Positions 51,214 through 59,482 of a stretch of DNA of 64,000 nt are shown here, one piece after another. Origin of the DNA: Oceanispirochaeta sp963676905 (GTDB lineage Bacteria; Spirochaetota; Spirochaetia; DSM-2461); NCBI GenBank assembly GCA_963676905.2, contig CAXXVE010000001.1:2852001-2916000 (forward strand). Direction: 5' to 3'. The notes beneath the pieces are model-generated. The model searched no databases, had not been told where the DNA came from, and saw only the letters and a list, made by a program, of their open reading frames with translations. The number at the start of each line of letters is the position of its first letter. The stretch's first letter is position 1. The translations under genes and the position numbers were made by a program.

Positions 51214-52581
51214 GTGATGGAATTTGATCTGATTCCCGAGATGGTCAGGGAGGCATCCCTGGCCCGCAGGGAGATGGAAGGATCTTCCCAGGACAGACTC
51301 GATGGACTTGTCAGGGCTATAGGCAGAACCATTTTCGACAATGCCGAAGTTCTCTCCAGACTGGTTGTAGATGAAACCGGAATGGGCAACTGTGCCGACA
51401 AGGCCGAAGATATTCGGGAAAAATCAAGGAATCTCTGGAACAGCCTCAAAGGTCGAAAATCTACAGGGATCATCTCTGAGGAACGGGGGCACGGCGTTAT
51501 TAAAATTGCCAAGCCCATGGGAGTCGTAGGGGCTGTTGTTTCCTGTGCAGATCCTGTCACATCTCTGATGTGCACCGCCATGTTTGCCGTAAAGGCTGGA
51601 AATTCCGTCATCATAGATCCCCATCCCAGAACCAAAAGCTGTGCAGCTTTTACAGTTGAACTTATCAGAACAGCACTGAGGACATTGGATGCACCTGTCA
51701 ACCTGATTCAGTCCGTGGAAGAGCCGAGCACCCTTAAAAGCTCCGAACTGATGTCTCTTGTTGATGTGATAGTGGCTACAGGCGGCAAGGATGTTCTTGG
51801 AATGGCGTACTCCAGCGGAAAGCCTGCCTATGGCGGGGGCTTCGGGAATGTTCAGTGCATTCTTGACAGGGATATCGATCTTGAAAAAGCCGTCGAAATG
51901 ATTGCTGCCGGAAGAGCCTTTGACAACGGAATTATCTCTTCCGGCGAGCAGATGATGATTGTCCATAATGACGATTTTCTGAAGGCCGTAGAGAATCTTG
52001 AAAAAAATAATGCCTATGTTATCAGGGATTCCGTTGAAGCGTCCCGTCTCAGAGAGATTCTTATTGATGAAGAGGGTCAGGCTTTCAGGGATACTCCGGG
52101 AATCAGCGCCTGGACGCTGGCAGAGAGGAGCGGACTGAAGGCAGACCGCTCTGTCACTCTTATCGCCGTTGAAGCAGACGGTTCTGAAGAGACAGAGTAT
52201 CTGCAGAAAAGAAGGCTCTTCCCTGTACTGGGCATACGGCGGTGCACCTCTTTTGAGGATGCAGTTGATATCGCTTCGGAAAATCTGGCTGTCGACGGCA
52301 CAGGTCATACGGCGGTGATTCACTCGGATAATGAAGACAATATCCGCTATGCGGCTGAACAGCTGAAGGTCAGCAGCCTGCTTGTTAATCAGGTCGCCGC
52401 GACCATGGCGGGAGGCAGCTTTATGAACGGACTCGCTCCTGCAACAGTTCAGGGCTGCGGCACCTGGGGCAACAGTATCCTTTCAGGCAATTTCAGCTAC
52501 TCCCATCTGCTGAATTTAACCACTGTCTCACTTCCTGCTGAGAATCAGTATCCACCTTCGGATGAGGAACTCTGGGAATGA
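51214..52581 (+). CDS. Aldehyde-dehydrogenase-superfamily protein (acylating type) with Cys-to-Ser change
   Basis: The 455-residue protein aligns with the CoA-acylating aldehyde dehydrogenases (AdhE N-domain, sulfoacetaldehyde dehydrogenase). It has KPMGVVGAVVSCADPVTSLM, GNSVIIDPHPRTKSCA, YGGGFGNVQCILDRDID and the C-terminal GTWGNSI. The active-site motif, FDNG(I/V/M)ICASEQ in these enzymes, reads FDNGIISSGEQ. The catalytic Cys is therefore Ser (codon TCT at 51937-51939, residue 242 from the GTG start). Either it is no longer a dehydrogenase or it uses different chemistry. The start is GTG 51214 or ATG 51217. Confidence 0.85.
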   Translation: MMEFDLIPEMVREASLARREMEGSSQDRLDGLVRAIGRTIFDNAEVLSRLVVDETGMGNCADKAEDIREKSRNLWNSLKGRKSTGIISEERGHGVIKIAKPMGVVGAVVSCADPVTSLMCTAMFAVKAGNSVIIDPHPRTKSCAAFTVELIRTALRTLDAPVNLIQSVEEPSTLKSSELMSLVDVIVATGGKDVLGMAYSSGKPAYGGGFGNVQCILDRDIDLEKAVEMIAAGRAFDNGIISSGEQMMIVHNDDFLKAVENLEKNNAYVIRDSVEASRLREILIDEEGQAFRDTPGISAWTLAERSGLKADRSVTLIAVEADGSEETEYLQKRRLFPVLGIRRCTSFEDAVDIASENLAVDGTGHTAVIHSDNEDNIRYAAEQLKVSSLLVNQVAATMAGGSFMNGLAPATVQGCGTWGNSILSGNFSYSHLLNLTTVSLPAENQYPPSDEELWE

Positions 52582-52646
52582 GACTTTCATTGCCGGGCGG
52601 TCTGTGCCAGAAACAGCAGACCAGATTATTGAACTAAGGATGAAAA

Positions 52647-53300
52647 ATGAGTGACAAACTGATACTTGGAATTTCAGGGAGCCCCAGAAAGGGCGCCAAT
52701 ACAGATTTCCTTCTGAAAACAACCCTGGATGAGGCAGCTCTTGAAGATGGAATCAGAACAGAAACAATATACCTCAGAGACTATGATATTACTCCCTGCA
52801 ACTCCTGCTTTGCCTGCTGTAACGATATTGCGGAAAAAAAAGACAGGCCTTGCGTCTCTTTCAGCGACGGAATGGATGAACTCTATCCCAAACTCCTTGA
52901 ATGCGATGCCCTTGTCATCGGCAGCCCCGCCTTTTTCGGATCAATGACAGCTCAGACCAAGGCTTTTATGGACAGAACCGAAGGGCTTCTCCGGTACGGA
53001 AGAAGCTCCTATAAAAACGGTCTGAGCAACAAGATCGGAGCCGCTCTGACTGTAGGGGGCAACCGCAACGGGGGTGAGGAGTTCACCCTGCAGGCCATCC
53101 ACTACTACTACTTTATACAGAACATGATTGTTGTCGGAACCGGGCCGGACCCCACTCCCGGCTGCTATCTCGGGGCCAGCGGCACCACATGGCCGAACCG
53201 GGGAAAGGTCCGGAATGCGGTGGAAGAGGATGAACTTGGAATAAAGAGCGCAAAGATGCTTGGAAGAAGAGTTTCCAGTGTACTGAAAATGATGAAATAG
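52647..53300 (+). CDS. Iron-sulfur flavoprotein-like NAD(P)H reductase
   Basis: The 217-residue protein begins LILGISGSPRKGANTDFLLK (FMN loop) and carries CNSCFACCNDIAEKKDRPC, a Cys cluster like that of iron-sulfur flavoproteins. The second FMN segment is GSPAFFGSMTAQTKAFMDRTE. It is related to the gene at 39477-40100 but embedded in the catabolic operon, so it may reduce a pathway intermediate or a nitro/azo/ring substrate. That is inference from position. Confidence 0.83.
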   Translation: MSDKLILGISGSPRKGANTDFLLKTTLDEAALEDGIRTETIYLRDYDITPCNSCFACCNDIAEKKDRPCVSFSDGMDELYPKLLECDALVIGSPAFFGSMTAQTKAFMDRTEGLLRYGRSSYKNGLSNKIGAALTVGGNRNGGEEFTLQAIHYYYFIQNMIVVGTGPDPTPGCYLGASGTTWPNRGKVRNAVEEDELGIKSAKMLGRRVSSVLKMMK

Positions 53301-53310
53301 GAAATTGAGA

Positions 53311-54474
53311 ATGCAGAAGATTGAGTTTAACAGTGAAGAAGTTACAGAACTGACAAAGAGTCTGATCAGAATAAAGAGCGTCAATCCTCCGGGACAGGTG
53401 GATGAGTGCGCCGGGTTTATAAACAGCTACTTTGAGTCCTGCGGAATAGAGACTGAAATTGTAACGATCAACGGAGTGCCCAACGTTGTGGCACGGTATG
53501 GTAAAAAAGGCGGCAGAAAACTCCTCTGGAACGGCCACTTTGATGTTGTTCCCGCCGGCCTGAACTGGACGGTTGATCCCTTTGAAGGGGTTGAAAAGGA
53601 CGGTTTCATAATAGGCCGGGGTGCTGCTGATATGAAAAGCGGCGTGGCCACCATGATGGCTGCCCTGAAGGCCATGAAGGAAAACTCCGTTGACCTGGAC
53701 GGGGAGATCGAGTTCTGGGGAATTGGCGATGAGGAGACAGGCAGTGTCAATGGAACTATCGGCCTCCTTGAGAAGCTGGGGAATGAGTATGCAGGGGCTG
53801 TCTCTTCCGAGCCGACTGACTTTTATATTGAGAATGCCCAGAGAGGTCTCAGATGGTTTGAGGTCAAGATTTCCGGAGCAGCCTGCCATGCCGGCCGTCC
53901 CCATGTGGGGCACAATGCCGTAGAGCACTCCTCAAAGGTTATTGAGGCCCTGAAGAGTATTGAATTCTCAATCTACAACGGCATCTTCGAGGATCATGTC
54001 AAACAGCCCAGCCTGTCTGTGACAATCATAAGCGGCGGACGGCAGACCAATGTCATTCCGGAAGAGTGCATCCTGACTCTTGACCGGAGAATGCTCCCCG
54101 GTGAGACAGAAGATTCCATTACCGCCGAAATACAGAACGCTCTGGACGGTATAGAAACAGAGGGCTTTATAACAGAGCTGACTCTGATCAGCAAGGGATG
54201 GGACCCTTTTATCACTGAAGAGTCCGATCCCGTGGTGACAACCATCGACAAGGCTTTCCGGAAAGTTACAGGAACAGAACCGAAATACAGGGGAAAAGGC
54301 GGATGTACAGACGCCTCCCACATATTCCATGCGGGTATTCCCGTTGTCATTATGGGCCCCGGACCCGCCAACGAATCCCATACAGCGGATGAGAAGGTGG
54401 AGATCGAGAGACTGGGACAGTCGGTGGAGATCTTTCTGGAAGCCGCCGTGGATTTTCTTAATAACGGGAATTGA
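53311..54474 (+). CDS. M20-family metallo-amidohydrolase/peptidase (ArgE/DapE type)
   Basis: The 387-residue protein has the dizinc motifs LLWNGHFDVVPAG (His and Asp), GRGAADMKSG (bridging Asp), GDEETGS (catalytic Glu and ligand) and, near the end, GPGPANESHTADEKV (His). An inserted dimerisation domain runs from about 175 to 285. Family members remove acyl groups from amino acids or cleave dipeptides; some act on carbamoyl or cyclic-derived amides. I prefer ATG 53311; TTG 53305 adds two residues. Its neighbours suggest it cleaves an amide made by the deacetylase-like enzyme or vice versa. Confidence 0.88.
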   Translation: MQKIEFNSEEVTELTKSLIRIKSVNPPGQVDECAGFINSYFESCGIETEIVTINGVPNVVARYGKKGGRKLLWNGHFDVVPAGLNWTVDPFEGVEKDGFIIGRGAADMKSGVATMMAALKAMKENSVDLDGEIEFWGIGDEETGSVNGTIGLLEKLGNEYAGAVSSEPTDFYIENAQRGLRWFEVKISGAACHAGRPHVGHNAVEHSSKVIEALKSIEFSIYNGIFEDHVKQPSLSVTIISGGRQTNVIPEECILTLDRRMLPGETEDSITAEIQNALDGIETEGFITELTLISKGWDPFITEESDPVVTTIDKAFRKVTGTEPKYRGKGGCTDASHIFHAGIPVVIMGPGPANESHTADEKVEIERLGQSVEIFLEAAVDFLNNGN

Positions 54475-54486
54475 GGAGAGGAGTCT

Positions 54487-55296
54487 ATGAAGAAAAAAAT
54501 GCCTGTAATGCTTACTTTTGACGTGGACGGTGAGTCTCTGTGGGCCTCCCGCCAGCTGGATCATCTTCCCGTATGCCGTTCCCTGGGAACCTACGGTATT
54601 CTTGAGGGTCTCCCGCGAATCCTCAAGGTCCTTGAGAGCAATGGAGTTCCAGGAACATTCTTTGTTCCCGGGATAATTGCAGAACGCTATCCCGAGAAGA
54701 TCAGGGCTTTAAGTGATGCGGGACACGAACTCTGCAATCACAGCTACAGCCACACCTATCCGGACAAGCTCCCTTCAAAAGAAGCGGAAAAGGATGAGCT
54801 TGTGAGGACCAATGAGATACTTGAAAAGCTGACAGGCAAAAAGCCCAGAGGCTACCGTTCCCCCGCCTGGGAGTTCAGCGAGCATACTCTGGATCTCCTT
54901 CTGGAACTCGGGTTCGACTACTCAAGCAATATGATGCACACCGACAGGATCGGACATCTTCAGGTCTTTGAAAAAAAGACTGATATTGTAGAGCTCCCCA
55001 TACACTGGGCCCTGGACGATGCGGCTTTCTGGCTCTACACAGTCCGCATTCCAGGCAAGGCGATGCAGCCTGTCTCGGCAGTGAAGGAGTTCTGGATCAG
55101 TGAGTTTGATGCCCTGTATGAGGAATTTCTGGAAGAGGAGGATTCAGACCTCTGTTTCATCCTTACCTGTCATCCTCAGGTCATCGGCCGTCCGGGCAGA
55201 ATGAAGGTTCTCGACTCACTCATCAAACATATCAAAGGCTTTGAACAGGTGGAGTTTACAACCTGCTGGGATACGGCCGGAAAGTATAAAAAATAA
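54487..55296 (+). CDS. CE4 polysaccharide-deacetylase-family hydrolase (PuuE/HpPgdA-like)
   Basis: The 269-residue protein has the NodB-fold motifs VMLTFDVDGESLWA (Asp pair), HELCNHSYSHTYPDKL (metal His residues) and GYRSPAWEFSEHTLDLL. It lacks a signal peptide, so it acts in the cytosol. Cytosolic CE4 members of this length with TFDVDGES include PuuE-type allantoinases and HpPgdA-like enzymes that open or cleave C-N bonds, not polymers. With the adjacent M20 hydrolase it could act on a cyclic or N-acyl compound. The substrate is unassigned. Confidence 0.82.
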   Translation: MKKKMPVMLTFDVDGESLWASRQLDHLPVCRSLGTYGILEGLPRILKVLESNGVPGTFFVPGIIAERYPEKIRALSDAGHELCNHSYSHTYPDKLPSKEAEKDELVRTNEILEKLTGKKPRGYRSPAWEFSEHTLDLLLELGFDYSSNMMHTDRIGHLQVFEKKTDIVELPIHWALDDAAFWLYTVRIPGKAMQPVSAVKEFWISEFDALYEEFLEEEDSDLCFILTCHPQVIGRPGRMKVLDSLIKHIKGFEQVEFTTCWDTAGKYKK

Positions 55297-55310
55297 AATA
55301 AGGAAATATT

Positions 55311-56066
55311 ATGACAGAGACAAACTTTATACGGCGTTTATATCCGACTACCAAACTATACCTCTGTTTGCTCATCGCCCTGTCGTCGGTGATCATTCCG
55401 AGCAGCATCTATGCGTTCTCATGTTTTCTGATCGCCGCCGTGATTGCCGCCATGGCAGGGAATCTGAGGGACTATCTGAGGTTCTCAAGGAAGTCCATTC
55501 TGATACTTGTAATCCTGATTATGGTAATGCAGTTCCTCTTTTACCCTGGAACAGATGAGGTCTGGAGAAAGGGTATCTTCAGAATTACAAGAGAGGGTAT
55601 TGATTATGGATTCACCATGTCCTCCCGGGTTCTTGCAATTGCCTGTTCTTTTGTTCTGTTTTTCAGAATAACCGAGGTGAAGGATTTTGTACTGGCTCTG
55701 GAACAGAACGGATTCTCACCCACCGCCACTTATATCATCCTTGCAACCCTGCAGATGATCCCTGAAATGAAAAAACAGTCTGCTGTAATCATGGATGCCC
55801 AGAGGGCGAGGGGAGTGGAGACTGAGGGAAGTGTCCTGAAGCGGATCAAGGCCTTTGTACCCATGCTGGGTCCCCTTGTCCTCTCTTCAATTGCCAATAC
55901 CGAAGAGAGGGCCATCACCCTTGAGTCCCGTGCCTTTACGGCTCCACTGAAGAAGACAAGGATTCACAGAATCGAAGTAACCGCAGCCGACAAGCCACTG
56001 AAAATAGTTCTGCTTGTTGTGCTGATCGCTATTATCGCAGGGAGGATCGTCCTATGGCTCATATAG
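55311..56066 (+). CDS. ecfT: ECF transporter transmembrane coupling protein EcfT
   Basis: The 251-residue protein has about five membrane segments and two cytosolic coupling helices with the EcfT signatures DAQRARGVE (the ARG motif) and ITLESRAFTA. EcfT links the two ATPases to the substrate subunit. It starts at ATG 55311 with an AAGGAAA site, and its end overlaps the first ATPase gene by 13 bases. Confidence 0.92.
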   Translation: MTETNFIRRLYPTTKLYLCLLIALSSVIIPSSIYAFSCFLIAAVIAAMAGNLRDYLRFSRKSILILVILIMVMQFLFYPGTDEVWRKGIFRITREGIDYGFTMSSRVLAIACSFVLFFRITEVKDFVLALEQNGFSPTATYIILATLQMIPEMKKQSAVIMDAQRARGVETEGSVLKRIKAFVPMLGPLVLSSIANTEERAITLESRAFTAPLKKTRIHRIEVTAADKPLKIVLLVVLIAIIAGRIVLWLI

Positions 56067-56914
56067 AGGTTAAAAACCTTTCTTACAAATATCCCATCGG
56101 AAAAACCGATGTGCTTAAAAATCTGAATTTCACCATTGAGAAGGGAGAGTTCTGCTCCATCATCGGATGCAACGGAAGCGGAAAGACAACTCTTTGCAGC
56201 GCTCTTCGTGGATTCGTGCCCAACTTCTACAAGGGCGACATGAGGGGAGAGATCCTTGTAAACGGTCAGGATATGAGCGACTTCTCCATGGGAGAGCTCG
56301 CCGTAAAGATCGGTTATGTCTTCCAGAACCCCTTTATTCAGATAAGCGGCATCAAGAGCACCGTCTTTGAAGAGGTCGCTTACGGGCTTGAAAATCTCGG
56401 AATCGATCCTGAGGAAATCAAGGCCCGTGTGGAGAAGATGCTCGACTTCCTTCAGATCAACTACCTGAGGGACAAAGATCCCTTTGCTCTGTCCGGCGGA
56501 CAGAAGCAGCGTGTTGCCCTTGCATCGATCCTGGTTATGGAACCTGAGATCCTTGTCATCGATGAACCCACATCCCAGCTGGACCCCATTGGAACGGAAG
56601 AGGTTTTTCAGATCATCAAGCTGATGAAAGAGATGGGTAAGACAATAATCCTTGTGGAGCACAAGATTGAACTTGTTGCCGAGTACTCAGACCATGTCAT
56701 CCTCCTGGACGACGGGGACATAGTTATGGACGGTCCTGTGCAGGAAGTCCTCTCCAATCCCAAAGTCCTGGACCACAAGACTGCAATTCCCCAGTATGCA
56801 AGTCTCTGCATCGAACTTAAAAAGAGGGGATATCCTGTTGAGGACATCGCCATAACAGAAGAGCAGTGCATTGCCGCCATGGATCAATTTACCGCTAAGG
56901 AGGCAGTACAGTGA
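56054..56914 (+). CDS. ecfA: ECF transporter ATPase EcfA (first)
   Basis: The 286-residue ABC ATPase has Walker A GCNGSGKTTL, Q-loop FQNPF, signature LSGGQKQRVALA, Walker B EILVIDEPTSQLDP and H-loop VEHK. All catalytic parts are canonical. It pairs with the second ATPase (56911) to power the importer and overlaps it by four bases (GTGA). Confidence 0.95.
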   Translation: MAHIEVKNLSYKYPIGKTDVLKNLNFTIEKGEFCSIIGCNGSGKTTLCSALRGFVPNFYKGDMRGEILVNGQDMSDFSMGELAVKIGYVFQNPFIQISGIKSTVFEEVAYGLENLGIDPEEIKARVEKMLDFLQINYLRDKDPFALSGGQKQRVALASILVMEPEILVIDEPTSQLDPIGTEEVFQIIKLMKEMGKTIILVEHKIELVAEYSDHVILLDDGDIVMDGPVQEVLSNPKVLDHKTAIPQYASLCIELKKRGYPVEDIAITEEQCIAAMDQFTAKEAVQ

Positions 56915-57732
56915 GTTTTATCGAACTTGAGAATGTGACATATACCTACCCCAATAATTTTACAGCCATCGAAGATGTAAGCCTGAAGGTTGAAAAGGGC
57001 GAGTTTATTGCCATTGTCGGGCAGAACGGTGCCGGAAAGACCACAACTGTAAAGCTGCTGAACGGGCTTTTAAAGCCTCAGTCAGGGAATGTCGTTGTAG
57101 GGGGATGGAATACAAAGAACTATACCGTTGCCCGGATGTCTTCCAGGGTCGGCTATATCTTTCAGAACCCCGATGACCAGATCTTTAATGATTCCATCTA
57201 CAGTGAAGTTGCCTTTGGTCCCAAATACCTGAAACTGGACCCCGAGGAAGTGAAGAAGAGAGTCCGCACCGCCGTTGATGTGACAGGCATCCGGCAGCAT
57301 ATCAATGAGAACCCATACAACCTTCCCTATTCAACAAGGAAGTTCGTTACCATCGCCGCTATTATGGCAAACAATCCTGATGTCCTGATTCTGGATGAGC
57401 CCACAGCCGGACAGGATATGTTCGGCATGGAGGTCCTTGCAGATGTACTGAAGTATCTGAAGGAACAGGGCAAAACTGTGATCACAATCACCCATGATAT
57501 GGAGTTTGTAGTCAAAAATTTCGAGAGGGTCGTGGTAATGGCCAATAAGAGGATCATCTCCGATTCAGACAGAAGGTCCACCTTCTGGGACCATGATGTT
57601 CTCAAGCAGAGCATGCTGAAGCAGCCCTACGTCAGCCGTGTGGCTCATCGTCTGGGAGTTCCCGGAAATGTTCTGGATGTAAATGAGATGGCCGGAGCTC
57701 TAGCCGGCTTCAGTGGAAAAGGGGAGGCATAA
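56911..57732 (+). CDS. ECF transporter ATPase EcfA' (second, degenerate signature)
   Basis: The 273-residue ABC ATPase has Walker A GQNGAGKTTT, Q-loop FQNPDDQ, Walker B DVLILDEPTAGQD and H-loop ITHDMEF. The signature motif, normally LSGGQ, reads LPYSTRKFV. An ECF importer needs two composite ATP sites, so one would be weak or inactive here, as in several asymmetric ABC pairs. The start is GTG 56911, coupled to the first ATPase gene. Confidence 0.93.
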   Translation: MSFIELENVTYTYPNNFTAIEDVSLKVEKGEFIAIVGQNGAGKTTTVKLLNGLLKPQSGNVVVGGWNTKNYTVARMSSRVGYIFQNPDDQIFNDSIYSEVAFGPKYLKLDPEEVKKRVRTAVDVTGIRQHINENPYNLPYSTRKFVTIAAIMANNPDVLILDEPTAGQDMFGMEVLADVLKYLKEQGKTVITITHDMEFVVKNFERVVVMANKRIISDSDRRSTFWDHDVLKQSMLKQPYVSRVAHRLGVPGNVLDVNEMAGALAGFSGKGEA

Positions 57733-57733
57733 G

Positions 57734-58681
57734 ATGGGAATACCAGTAATTTACGATTGCGATCCGGGGCACGATGATGCGGTGGCCCTGTTTATAGCTC
57801 TGGCCAGTGAAGCCATTGACCTTAAAGGAATAACAACCTGTGCGGGAAACCAGATGCCCGAAAAAACCTTCAACAATGCCAGGAAGCTTCTGGCCCTGGC
57901 TGAGCGTGAAGATATAACAGTCTGCCCGGGAGCCGCAAAGCCCCTGAGCCGGAATCTGAGGATCGCCGCGAACATTCATGGCGACTCGGGACTGGACGGA
58001 GCCGAACTCCCTGAAGCTGCAGCCCCTGTCGTTCAGGGCAAGGCCTGGGACTACACGGCGTCAATTATCAATGAGAGCTCCGAAGCAATTACCCTTGTAG
58101 CTACCGGCCCCCTGACCAACATTGCCATTTTCCTTCTGGCCTATCCCGAACTGAAAGAAAAGCTGGACAGGATTGTGATTATGGGGGGGGCCTGTTTTGG
58201 AGGAAATATCACTCCAGCTGCTGAGTTCAACATCTTTGTGGACCCCGAGGCGGCGGATATCGTCTTCAAGAGCGGCGTCAAGGTTTCCATGTTCGGCCTG
58301 GATGTAACCAACTGGGCCAGAATGCTCCCCGATGAGATCGACAGCCTGAGGAAGCTTGGAACAAAGACTGGTGATATCTTTGCCGGCCTTCTGGACTTCT
58401 TTATCACCAAGGCATCCCGCTACTTTCTGGCCGATGAGGACTGGGTGGAAGGTGTGCATCTGCATGACGCCTGTGCCATGGCCTATCTGGTGGACCCGAC
58501 ACTCTTTGTGATGAAGGACTGCTTCGTGGCCATCGATACCAATGACGGACCGACACTGGGCAGTACAGTTGTGGACTACGGCGGAGTGACCGGTACGGCG
58601 GTAAATGCCGAAGTAGCATTCAAGATCGACAGGGAGCGCTTTATCAGCCTGGTGCTGAAGTCCCTGGCTGCCTTTCGGTAA
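57734..58681 (+). CDS. Nucleoside hydrolase (IunH family)
   Basis: The 315-residue enzyme cleaves the N-glycosidic bond of ribonucleosides to base and ribose. The calcium and ribose site DCDPGHDDAVALFIA is at the N-terminus, with VATGPLTNIAI, IVIMGGACFGGN, AEFNIFVDPEAA and HLHDACAMAYL later. It starts at ATG 57734 with a GGGAGG site at the end of ecfA'. Placement between ECF subunits suggests the importer takes up a nucleoside-like compound. No signal peptide is present, so it acts in the cytosol. Confidence 0.92.
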   Translation: MGIPVIYDCDPGHDDAVALFIALASEAIDLKGITTCAGNQMPEKTFNNARKLLALAEREDITVCPGAAKPLSRNLRIAANIHGDSGLDGAELPEAAAPVVQGKAWDYTASIINESSEAITLVATGPLTNIAIFLLAYPELKEKLDRIVIMGGACFGGNITPAAEFNIFVDPEAADIVFKSGVKVSMFGLDVTNWARMLPDEIDSLRKLGTKTGDIFAGLLDFFITKASRYFLADEDWVEGVHLHDACAMAYLVDPTLFVMKDCFVAIDTNDGPTLGSTVVDYGGVTGTAVNAEVAFKIDRERFISLVLKSLAAFR

Positions 58682-58750
58682 GTCTAAGCAAATTTTTAAT
58701 TAGTGAGCAAATACCTTCAGGTATTTCATATAGATTCTAGGAGAAATAAA

Positions 58751-59374
58751 ATGGAAGAAAAGAAAAGAAGTTTTAAAGACGACTTCACACTGGTTTCACT
58801 GCTGCTGATTCCTGTCTGTGTCGCCATCAACATTGTCGGATTTCAGCTTGCACAGCTGCTGAGACTCCCTGTTTTCCTTGATGTAATCGGAACCATTCTG
58901 GTTGGTATTGTCGCAGGTCCCTGGATCGCCATTATCACAGGTTTTCTTACAAACTGCATCAATGCCATCTTCAACCCCGTATACCTGCCTTACTCGGTTG
59001 TAAACATGGTCATCGGTCTGGCTGCCGCCCTCCTTTCAGGAAGCGGTATGATGACAAAATGGTGGAAAATTGTTGTTTCGGGTATCATCATCGCACTGAT
59101 CTCTACATGTATTGCATCACCCATTACGGTCATCCTCTTTGGTGGAATGACAGGTAACGCCACATCAATGATCACTGCAGGATTCCTTGCAACAGGCCAG
59201 AAAATCTGGACCGCGGTATTCTCTACACACTTTATTACAGAGAGTGCGGACAAGATACTCAGTACCATTGTTGCCGTTCTTATTGTGAGAAGAGTATCCA
59301 GCAGATATCTATCAAAGCTGAAATACGGTGAGTTCTACATCAAGGAAGTAAGCCTCAACGAAGCAGATATCTGA
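58751..59374 (+). CDS. ECF transporter substrate-binding (S) subunit, unknown specificity
   Basis: The start at ATG 58751 with GGAG upstream gives 207 residues. Six membrane segments are predicted, including LLLIPVCVAINIVGFQLAQLL, VIGTILVGIVAGPWIAIITGFL and VVSGIIIALISTCIASPIT. The PVFLDVIGTILVGIVAGP and GFLTNCINAIFNPVYLPYSV segments are typical of ECF S proteins. I cannot tie it to a named vitamin family. A hairpin at 58709-58726 separates it from the nucleoside hydrolase gene. It completes the importer with ecfT, ecfA and ecfA'. Confidence 0.83.
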   Translation: MEEKKRSFKDDFTLVSLLLIPVCVAINIVGFQLAQLLRLPVFLDVIGTILVGIVAGPWIAIITGFLTNCINAIFNPVYLPYSVVNMVIGLAAALLSGSGMMTKWWKIVVSGIIIALISTCIASPITVILFGGMTGNATSMITAGFLATGQKIWTAVFSTHFITESADKILSTIVAVLIVRRVSSRYLSKLKYGEFYIKEVSLNEADI

Positions 59375-59392
59375 TCTGCCGGATATTCAAAT

Positions 59393-59428
59393 GATACAGA
59401 GGCTCAGTTGCAGCTGAGTCCCTGTATC
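59393..59428 (+). terminator. Terminator-like hairpin after the ECF S gene
   Basis: GATACAGAGGCTCAG pairs with CTGAGTCCCTGTATC (one wobble, one mismatch), followed by a T-rich stretch. It probably ends the first operon of the catabolic cluster or reduces read-through to 59483. Confidence 0.7.
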
Positions 59429-59482
59429 AATTTATCTCTCTTTTAACTTTTTATCAATTTACACAGGAAATTCAGCACTCAT

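Noticed and set aside
58709..58726. Terminator between the nucleoside hydrolase and ECF S genes
   Set aside because: AAATACC/GGTATTT forms a short A/T-rich stem without a following T-run, so it is at most a weak pause or processing site.
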